A DNA stretch of 64,000 bases, from contig OY365813.1 of assembly GCA_959347315.1 (NCBI GenBank), positions 12,500,829-12,564,828 on the forward strand, given 5' to 3'. The position numbers and the translations under genes are program-made. Origin of the DNA: Bimastos eiseni. Taxonomy: Eukaryota; Annelida; Clitellata; Crassiclitellata; Lumbricidae. This document shows positions 10,319-20,800 of this stretch, in pieces. The notes under the pieces were generated by a model. The model was given only the letters and a program-made list of their open reading frames with translations. It was not told where the DNA came from and did no database searches. Each line of letters starts with the position of its first letter. Position 1 is the first letter of the stretch.

Positions 10319-11406
10319 CTGAATAATGATAAAATTATAAGTATGCAACGATGCAATCATGAATGTGTGCAGGCTAAAATTATTTATAGGCCCATGTACT
10401 TGCGAATGCTTGCAGGCTGTGTTAGAAGTACCTTGTAAAACCACTCATGTATATGTTTTTGCATCATTATTGAAATATGCATGTAATTTAATTAAGGGAA
10501 AGACCGTGGTAGGCTTATTGTATATTCCAAACATTTTCAGTTCATGGCCATTAACGCAACCGCGCAAAGTATCGTCAGCAGATCTTAATAATCGCATCTC
10601 AGTTACGCAATAATACGTGTGTATGTAGGTTATAATCTTGCATGGATGTAAAACATAGAAAGTCTATAGACGCGACATTTAGCTGTCAATGTTAAGCTTT
10701 TTACGTAGCACATATCAATAATTATATGAATTAAATAACGTTAAACTGGATTTCTTTTGTCGTCAGACAAAAATATTTGGACTTGTCTTGTTTCCAGACC
10801 GTTGGTCGAGATATGATTTTTCTTTGGTCTTGCACATTTTGTAGTAACAATGGTTATTTATAGATTATTGCAATACAGTTTTCTGTGTAAAAGTAAAACG
10901 AAGGCGTTTACTTGCAATTATTAACATAATTATTAACACCGCTAAATGCTGATAGCATATTATTTAGTAGGGCCTACAGCCTACCGTCATTTAATAATTG
11001 GTGATGTAGATCTATAATAGTTCTTCTCAAGAATTTTAGCAGATGTGAGGTTTGCTGAATCACTCATCATTGATAATTGCCTGAAAGTATTCCAAACTCT
11101 CATTGAAAAATAAACATGATCATGGCCATGCGGTCGCTAAATATGTAAACTTTCACATTTACATTTTTAATCTATTCTTTGCGCTCCCTCACCATGATTT
11201 GTTTTTTGTAATATCAGTGATACATCGGATTTCGACCGAGGTTATACTCCATCAGATGCAGCTATGACTACAATTTCTTTTGAAGCGATCATCGACTGAT
11301 GATGCCTGGGACAACTTGATAACGGCGCTGTATTGGATCAATTAGCCTTGAATTAAATTAGAACATACATCTGATGCGGGTGAATGTGATTTGACTTGCA
11401 AGTGCA

Positions 11407-11560
11407 AGTGTGACACGGTGTCCGATTGGTTAAAGCGGTCGGCCTGTAACGCAAAGTGTACGGTTCGATTCTCGTCCGAGGAGTGACTGCGTATAGGGAC
11501 CTTGGCGCACAATTGCACCGTCCTATGCTTCTGGACTAATGACTTATAAGATGGGCGATA
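11407..11560 (+). mobile_element. tRNA-derived SINE
   Basis: The head reads GACACGGTGTCCGATTGG, then TTAAAGCGGTCGGCC (A-box-like) and GGTTCGATTCTC (B box), followed by TAGGGACCTTGGCGCACA. The same series occurs in the copy at 58121-58350 and, truncated, at 15140-15180. It is not a working tRNA gene, because the stems do not pair as a cloverleaf and non-tRNA sequence follows directly. Confidence 0.7.
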
Positions 11561-11577
11561 TCATATTACAGATGTAA

Positions 11578-11583
11578 TTTATT
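11578..11583 (-). promoter_or_regulatory. Possible poly(A) signal of receptor gene 2
   Basis: AATAAA on the minus strand, about 115 bases beyond the inferred stop codon of gene 2. Distance and orientation are suitable. Confidence 0.45.
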
Positions 11584-11698
11584 GCAATATTATTATTTTC
11601 AGGTAGGCCTAATCATGAAATAATTTCGAGAACTACATCGTCGCAGAAGTAATTCTGTGTGGACGAAGTATACTTGATGAGAAGAGATTGTCAACAGA

Positions 11699-11803
11699 TC
11701 AATTAGCTTCTTTACAATGTTCGAGATCTGTGTAGACACGATTTTCACTCGACTGTCTATCCATCGTTTCATAATAATCTTCTGCATCAGATCGATTTCT
11801 TCC
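11699..11803 (-). CDS. Receptor gene 2, exon 7: cytoplasmic tail with YxxM and YxxL, stop codon
   Basis: After the acceptor TTTAGTTACAG the minus strand reads GRNRSDAED, then YYETM, nine residues, YTDL, and ends CKEAN with TGA at 11699-11701. The frame is phase 0, as required after exon 6. An alternative acceptor six bases upstream (TTTAG, start 11809) would add two residues and is also in phase. YETM-x9-YTDL matches the pair in gene 1 (YERM-x10-YENL), which argues against a chance frame. The hit is short, so cDNA support would matter most here. Confidence 0.72.
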   Translation of the reverse strand, partial: GRNRSDAEDYYETMDRQSSENRVYTDLEHCKEAN

Positions 11804-14800
11804 CTGTAACTAAACAAAGTCATTAACCGTTAATCGACCATGCAGTCACTAATCGATAAATAGGCCTTGTGTTATTATTTTAAATATCGATTTATAGTAA
11901 TTACGGATGTCCTCAGTGCCCAAGCAAGTCAAGTCGATTATTATAACTAATCCAGAAGCTTTTAGTCAAGACACATGCAAAGTATTAGTGAGATGAACGA
12001 GGCCACAGTTGACGATGCGTTGCGTATCAGCATCATACAGTTAGTACATGGACCAATTCTCGGAGATTAATTGCGTATAATCATATAATAAGCAATTAAT
12101 TTCCTAGTACCTTTCGTATTATACTAGTGCATTTAATTGCAATAATTTCAACAATTAGGTCTACCGACACAATAATTATAATGTTGTGGTTGTGATCTTT
12201 TGGAGGTGTGTTAGGGATCTGCCATATAATCATCTCAGTTGTGCTACAAGATGTATAGAGTACCAGATGAGCCAGATGGTCATCTTAGCGTTTGGAGCAA
12301 TAAGTCTCTATGTCTTAAGAGACTTGCTTTAATCAAAGACATGTCATAGACTGCTTTCAGGTCGACTCTAACCTCGAAACTATGCCATCTTGATTTTCAC
12401 TAGTATCTCAAATCTTGTTGTTGGCCAATAGTTATACCAAGATTAGTGACAGAGGTAAGAGATGAAGAATTAGTTGATAACCTGATAATAGGTGTTTGGA
12501 TAGTTCAGGAATTTCCTTGATTAGACAAGGGAGGCTTAGGCTGATGCGTGGAAATTTATCTAAAAATCTACATAGTGTGTCTATGTATATCTCGAAATTT
12601 AGTTGTTGCATCTCATCTATGTTTAGCATCCAGGTATATCTAACAAATCTAACAACAGAGAGAACAGAGATAGAGACAGACGCAGACGCAGACAAAGAGG
12701 CAGTGTGGAGGTAGACGTAGAGAGATAGATACAGAGATCGAGAGCCAGAAACATAGAGAGACAAAGAGAGAGAGATATATAATGGTGTCAGATACAGAGA
12801 GACATAGTGACACACATGCAGATGGTCGGACCGATACAGAGAGAGGGACAGAGACAGATGCATATAGACAAACAGATACAGAGAGAGATAGGGACAGAGA
12901 CAGAGAGACATACGCTGACTCAGAGCGACTGAAACAGAGACATGGAGTCATGGAGACAAATATACAGATCTCTATCTTCTTCTTCTTCCTTCTTCCTTCT
13001 TCCTTCTTTCTTCTTTCTTCTTCCTTCTTCCTTCTTTCTTATTTCTTCTTTCTTCTTTCTTCTCTTCCTTAATTTTCTTCCTTTCTTCCTTTCTTTCTTT
13101 CTACTTTCTTCTCTTCCTTTCTTTTCTTCTTCTCTTCCTTTCTTTTCATCTTTTCTTCCTTTCTGCCTTTCTTCCTTCCTTCCTTCCTACCTACTTACCT
13201 ACTTACCTACTTACCTACCTACCTACCTACCCACCTACCTACCTATCTAGCTTGCTTGCTTGCTTTGCTTGCTTGCTTTGCTTGCTTGCTTGCTTGCTTT
13301 GCTTGCTTGCAATGCAAAACAAAACGGTTTCTGTAGTCGTTGATTTGTTTCTGTTTTGGAAACAGAAACAAATAATAAGTTGTCCCTATATAATAATTGG
13401 TTACTCTCTTTGGAATAAACTGAATGACCAATTGAAAATTACTCTATTTATCTGGGCAATATAGACCTATTATATGCCTGCATGAATGCATACGCGTGCA
13501 TCTTTCATAGGCCTATAGCGAGAAATAATGCTACAGGTTATAGTTAAATGGCTCAATTCTTAGTGGCGTAAGTTTGCAACTTTTATAGTTAGAGTAAAGT
13601 ACCCAAATGTGAGCGCATTTACGAAAATTTGAAATTATTGAGATAAATCAAATGTCTATACAATTTGATTTGCGTTATATTTGCAGATCATTGACATGAT
13701 ATATTAAAATAAATTAAAAAAATTAAAAGGTACTCACCTTTGGGGACCCTGACTAAATGTGAGTACACCTTGGTTAGTAATGTTAGCATACATGCTCACG
13801 CATATTGCAGGCAGTTTCTACAAACGATATAATTATGGTCTAATCTAATAATAATACCAATAATAGGCCACAGAATCACCAATAAACCAATTGTCACTTT
13901 CAAATGCAAACATTTCATTGAGTAAAATGCTCACAATGTGAGCACAATGCTCACAATCCGGTCCTTAGACCTATGTGGCGGATAATGGTGCTCACATTTC
14001 GGAACATGCAGTCGGCGTAATAACAAATCCTTACAATTAAACGGAACAAGATAGAAAAATCTTATCATCGCTCACTTATAAAGTGGACATAATACACATT
14101 CTAAATCTAACTGTAGTTGTATCGTGGCCATAAATTAGACCAAGTTATGGATCATTTGCGATAAGGGAAAAATAAGTTTTTTTATATTCTAAAGCACTAG
14201 CAATCTGTGGAAAAAAGGAATTTGAAAACTCTTTAACGTTCTCGGACATGCTTGCTATTACTACTACGGAGATTCACTGAGTGGCGCCACCGTCTACGCC
14301 GATTAAGTGAAATAATCAAAGGTGCTCACATTTGGCCAGTGCTCACCTTTGGGCACTTTACCCTACACCACAAAATGTTAACTGTCATACTAAACCAGTT
14401 ATTGTCTTGAAAGACGGAGTTCACTGTCTTCCATTTCATTCCGTTCGTCCAAGACTGGACGTTAAATGTCTTTGAGTAGCTAGCTTGCAGAGGTCTAATA
14501 AGAATAAATATTACAATTGAAAATGCTCATATTTTGTTACCTCCTGCGAGTTAGACTTAGACGTAAGGATGTGATGACGTCTCCTCCAAACGAAAAATCC
14601 GATTAGCATTCCAAATATTGCTAATACGGCGATGCCCAACACGACAGCTAAAGCTATAACCGCCGAAGTCGAGTCACGGTTCGAGTCTCCGTCTGAAATT
14701 CATGCAACGAGTTAAATTAAAAACCATTCAGTGACTATTGCTACAACAGAGAATGAATGAATGAGAATTAATACCGGGTACTTATTCGTGTAATCGGGCA

Positions 14801-17800
14801 TTTGTAGCTTAGCAAGTAAACAGAAGAATCCAATATTTTGCCATCCTAGTGTAACAGTGATAATAGTAGGCGTTTAACAAAATACTAAGTAACACATAAA
14901 TAGACAGGAACTACGAATAATAATAACAATCATCAATTACAATAATCACTATGCAAATGTATTGGCTACATTTAACATAGATGAAATAGGCATCATAGTG
15001 GAATAGTTATATAATAAATCAGGGTGTGGCAATAAAGTATGCAATAAACACGTGGGCGGTCTGTGACACCTGCCTGTTTCAATAACCCCTTTTTATTGGT
15101 TGTTCTCATAAACTCATTTAGCTAGCCAATAAAGACTGCGACACGAGAGGATTCCGATCGGTCAAAGCGGCCGTCAGGTTTATTTAAGAAAGGTTTTGCT
15201 AATGAACGTGGAGAGGCTGGTGTTTTATTAACGTGTAGGCCCTACATTGTGTAGTATTCTGCCTATCTGAGTGAACAATGACAATGAATAAAGATAAAGA
15301 GAACATTCGTCTTCCTTAATCGTGGTCGCAGTGGTTGCCCGTCTAACCAGACGCAGCAATCACTTACTACTGCGACACTACTGTGCGTCCAAGAATTGCA
15401 ACGACACATGCATACTCACATAATGTGCTTGCATACATGTGTATGCATACATACATATTATGCATACATACATGCACATATGTATATACATACAGACATG
15501 TATGCATACATATATGCACATAAACATAGTCACATACACACATACATACATGCATACCTGCATACGCGCAAACGTACATGCAAACTTACGCACATACATG
15601 TATGCTCAGCTTCCCAAACAGACAATTGGCCCCTCTCTTCGAATGCGCTCTCTCCATCTAGTCGCTCTCAGCTTCTAGCTGGTGTCGCCTTCTTTCCTTT
15701 TCTTAAAGCTTATCTCTTCCTGCGTGACCTTGCACGTTGAGAACACCATTGAACGGTTCACCCTATTAGAGGCGCCTCATAACTGTTTCAATTCAATACA
15801 GCTCGATGCATACATCATTACAAACAACCACGTACATTATACAGACGTGGAACGCTATATAAGTTCAATAAAATAAAATACATACGTAGATGCATGGGTG
15901 CGTACCCACACCAGAGTTGTCCCCTGGTCTGGACGACCCGCTGTGTTACTGGGTCGTGTCGAGTCACGAATATCTGCAGATTAATCGGGTCGAATCGGAT
16001 CGGATTGGGTGGGGTCCTAAACTTGAACCCATTTCGACCCACACATTTTTTGCAGAGCTTTATTTTCAACTCTTTGTTTTTCATAATGATTCGTTACGGT
16101 TTCTAGCTTCTGTTCATGCTCTCTATGACAAAGCACTTGAGTGAGGAAAGAACAGCAAAATGCACCCCAAGGATATCGCAAAGCCGATTGAACTTGATAC
16201 GCGCGCTTGACTTCTGAGACACATAATCGGACGCTCTTTAAGTGCCCAATTCTTTGACTCAGAAGTCAATTGCGCAACTTGATGCTACCCTTTCGGAATA
16301 TAGGCTACATGAATACAAGCCCGAGATTATTATCTTTTACATAAGCCAGCTTCGCTTTAGCAAGCCGCGGTCCACATCGGAACCCCTGGTGTTGATTAGT
16401 TACAATCAACTAAATTAAATGTGTCGAAGAAATTAGCGTAAAAACTTAAGGCAATACCGGATTTGTTCTTTTTCACACCAAACTCGGCTCAAGCTGCCGT
16501 TTAGAATAATTTCTGATGAATTTATGAAAAAATTACGAAAGGCAACAGATTAATTAATTACAAGCGTGAGAATTTGCTAAGACTGTAACGCTGGGGCATG
16601 CGGCCGGACGCTTTCGTACATTTATGTACCTAATAGGCCTAATATCCGGAATTCGTTTGCATATATTTACGGAGGAAGTACGTTTAGGCTAAAATAAATG
16701 GCATAACACGTTCTCAAAAATCAATATTATTATCATATATGGCGGTCTGATTGTGATGCGCTTTTGTGACATTAGAAATTTTACGAAAAATAATATTAAT
16801 AAAATTAGCACTAAAACCGGTCGGGTCGGATTGGGTCGGGTCATGTGCGTCATGGGTAGGGTTGGGTCAGATATTTGGCTCTTCAGAATTTGGGTCGGGT
16901 CGGGTCCATATTTGATGGGTGGGGTCATAAAAATTAGACCCATGGACAACTCTGACTCATACATAGATAGACATACATCATTATATCAGTACATTCATAG
17001 GCTTACATACGAAGAATATTCAGTGGAAAACGACATTAACAGTTAAAAATAGCTTATATTAACTGACCAGTATTTCCAGATGGAGTCGCTGATCCCATCG
17101 TCGCAGTGGAGACTCTTATTCCTTTTAGTAATCCCGCGGTCGAAGTATAGACGTTGCCAACGTACAGAAAGAAATCAAAGACGTATTCAGTGGCGTTCGG
17201 TAAAGGTCCCATTGGAAAATACGCTTGGCCTTCGGTGCCGTTAACATTAAACTGGATACCAGGATTATAACATGATGCCGTTATTTCGTAGCAACAGTAA
17301 ACTTGGAAGCGGGTAATATTTCCACTTTCCATCCGATAATTAATGATGGCCGTTGTTCTGTTAATTTGAATCGACTCGGACGTCACAATGAATCGAAAGA
17401 CTTTTCCTGACCGTACCATGATTCTGCTGATGTTGCTCGATCCAATTTCGTTGGTTGACCATACGAGGGCCTCATATAATGTATCCGGTTGTATTTTCGA
17501 ATTGAAGGAGACCAAATTTATTAAATTATAGCAGGTGCCTGCCAACCCAATCGATGCATTTCCTATTAGGGTGTTGCTCGTAGGTTCTTTGAGTTGAGTG
17601 TAGACGTACTGAAGGCGGCTGTTGAAGTTCGACCACATGCAGTTCCATTGCAGACCGATGGTGAAGTGAGAGGCGTAGGAGACTTGAAATGCCGACGGTT
17701 GGTCTGGCTTCCCTTTTAACAGGCATATGATACATACCTTACATGCTATGCAAGGTAATGAAATCGAGCATATTTACATGCATGTAGCGCCCCTTCTAGA

Positions 17801-20800
17801 TATTTACACAGATGCGCTCTCTACGCTAGCCTAAATGATGTAAAATTTCATCATGAACGAATGAAATTCATCAGTTAGCAAAACTATGCACAGTAAACTG
17901 AAAAGAGTCACCAATGGTAGGCTCACGCACAAGCGTGGATTAATTAGAGGTCTGCGGGTAGAGCGTTTTTGTTACCCGATCCATACCCGTAACCCAAGAC
18001 GTACCCGTACCCGATCCGGACTCAAAATTCCTACCCAACCCGTACCCGCGTGTATACCCGTACCAGTGACGTCATTAGCATGCCACCCCATAGTCTTGCT
18101 GCCAGCCAAGCTAATAGGATCACAACTTACTAAGCATTATGCTGTTGTCGTAGACCTTAGTAGCAGCAGCAACAAGTTAACAACAACAGCATCAGTGACA
18201 GCAGCCGTGAGATAGCGATGGCGGCGGAAGCACGAGGTGAAGGAGGAAGTGGAGGAATAGAAAAATGGAGGTGAGGAGGGAAATAAAAGACAGCAGAAGG
18301 GGCAGGAGCAGAAAGAGAAGCAGAAGGAAGAAGAGGAGATCGGAGGCAGGATGAGTGAAAAGTGGAGTAGGAAGAGGAGAATGAAGAAAAGAAAGTACAT
18401 GTAGATGAATAGTGTGGAACTTGAGGAGGAGAGGAAGAAAAGAAGGAGGAGTAGGAAACGAAGGAGAGGAGAGAAGAGGATAAGCAGCTGACGGCCAAAC
18501 GTAGAAAAAAAGCTGAAGAATGAGTATCAAGAGGAGGGGGATGAATAGGAGGAAGATGAAGAAGAGGACGAAATAGAGGAGGAGGAAGAGTGAGAGAGAG
18601 TGAGACTGAGAGAAAGAGCTGTAGGAGGAACAGAAGCAGAAATTAGGAAAAGGAAGAGATGAAGGAGGAGAAATGGTGGAGGAGGATCAGCAGGACGATT
18701 AGCAGGAAAAGAAGGAGGAAGAATAATGAGAAAAACAGCAATTAATGTACATATAAAGAGGAAGGGAAGCATTACATGCAGGTGTATACTGCATAGTACT
18801 TGGATTTCGAATGTTCCAGTTTGTCTATAAGGGTTATAAAGTCTTTGATGTTGCACGACTCACCTAAATATTTAACGGTGACATTGTACCTTTAAAATCT
18901 GACGTTAACACGGGTAAAACCGGCTATACCCGTACACGTGATCAGTCTATCCGTACCCGGCCCGACCCGTAAAATACGTACCCGCGCCCTACCTGTACGA
19001 GAGGGTACGGGTCACCCGCAGACCCCTAGCGTGGAACCAACCAACAGATTCTCGTCGACAGCTGGCAGATGGTATGGACGTTCATAGCTTCTGGGCAAAT
19101 ATATGGAAGATGCAAGTTATTCGCGGCGGTTATTGACCTCTGGCTATGGTCAGCAATTAACAATAATGTTATATGTAGGGTCAACATATGGCTTCCGTTT
19201 CACAGGTCGACTTTGCTAGGTGGCGCTGATATGGTATCTACATTCTACACTACAGCTTTAATAACTGCGATGAGCCTAACCTAACTAAATGTGACGCGTG
19301 CTCTTCAAACTAATGCAGCATAATGTAAATTTGTAGGTAGGGTCTACGGTCTTAGCTGAAGCAAGTGTCGATGGATGTAGTGTAATAAATATTTGCACAT
19401 ACAGACCTGGAGGAAGAACCTCGAAAGTGACCATAGTAGTTCCAATGGAATTGCTCACGTTATAGGAGTAATTGCCGTAGTAGTTGACCGTTGAGAGTGT
19501 AAAGGTCAAAGAATAAATACCGACAACTGAGCCATCTGGCAAGTCTAAGTAATTTCCCTGCGTGTTGACGAAAGTCCAGTTGTTCTCTGCTGGTAGTATA
19601 CTGGGATTTGCGCTGTACTGGATGGACAGTTGAACTTTCTCCCCTACGACTGCATTGAATTTTCTAGTAACCGGACTTGTTGACACTACAACCGGTTTGT
19701 CTGAAAATTAAGTTACTTTTTTTTAGTTCAGCAGTTAATCCAAACTTCGTTTAACGTGTTCAAAAAACTAACGAGATTGTGCCAAACATATGCACTATTT
19801 ATTAATTTAGATAAATATTGTAATATCGTTTTTAGATCATGTTTTACCAATCGAAATCGTGATCCACCAATGCAGAATATTAGTTACTTGATCCCATTCC
19901 ATTGCATATTTTAAAAAACCTTCTGAGTCAAGTATCACATCATTGAGCCCCAAATCATCTTTGGAAATGACCTAGCCACATGAATAATGATCATCTGGAA
20001 TGGGCTCCCTCCTGTCTAGAAATTCATCGCCTGCATTTTACTCTTCATTGAGATCCGGCTTTTTTTCAGACGTAGTGGATAAATATGAATAATGGTCTCT
20101 AGTTAAGAGTCAGAATTTCAGAAATGTAAATCGTTAATAGTTAAGATTCATAAATCCATAGATTCTGAGCAGTGGTGGACTATTTCACAAGTCATAGTTC
20201 CAGTGTCAACTTATGGGCGTTTGACACGTCATAAGCTTTTGTTGACAAAGTGAATCACTATGCTTTGTTCAATAAGTTAATGGACAGACAGGTGCCTCGT
20301 GAAGCTTTAACCACTCTTACATGTATAACCCGGTATAGTCTGAGTGCAGCACTTGTGAAGTGGGACAACATAATATTATCAGACATGATAACTCTTGCCT
20401 GTGGTGTTAGGCAGGGTGGTGTGCTGTCCTCTGTTTTGTTTGCTGTGTTTGTCAACGACATAATTGATAAGCTTCGATACTCCAGATATGGGTGTAGAAT
20501 TGGGAATATGTATTTGGGGTGCGTCATGTACGCAGATGACCTTATTTTAATTTCGACATCCTTGTGTGACCTCCAAGCCATGGTAGACATTTGCTCTGTT
20601 GAACTGTAGAGTTTTGATATGAAGCTGAATGTAGCTAAATCACAAATTTTAAGGATTGGATCACGGTTCCGTAATATGTGTAAGAGCATTTGTGTCAACA
20701 GAGCAGAGATAAGTTATGTGGACAAGTTAGAATATCTGGGCTGTTCTCTATAGGCTCAGGGAAGTCATTTAAACTTAGTTTGCATGAAATGAGAGTTAGG

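Larger units (their letters stand above)
6959..11577. other. Intergenic region between receptor genes 1 and 2
   Basis: This should hold the promoter of gene 1 on the right side of its ATG. I see no protein-coding exon. It contains an (AT)n/(GT)n microsatellite, a purine-rich stretch near 8000-8230, a pair of inverted repeats, a SINE-like 3' tail near 9600 and a tRNA-derived SINE near 11410. Open frames such as 9741-10010 (plus) show no family features and are probably chance. Confidence 0.5.

Noticed and set aside
11418..11490. Candidate tRNA gene
   Set aside because: A- and B-box-like words are present, but the acceptor, D and anticodon stems do not pair as a tRNA, and the same head plus non-tRNA body recurs at 58121, which identifies a SINE.
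12432..13464. Several long open frames on both strands
   Set aside because: All lie in GAGACA, CTTT, TACC and GCTT simple repeats; composition explains their lack of stops.
15367..15740. Met/Tyr/Cys-rich and Thr/His-rich open frames
   Set aside because: Products of an (ACAT)n microsatellite; no family features outside it.
18137..18856. Ser/Leu/Pro-rich frames of over 100 residues on the minus strand
   Set aside because: Translations of a purine-rich tract inside a non-autonomous transposon.
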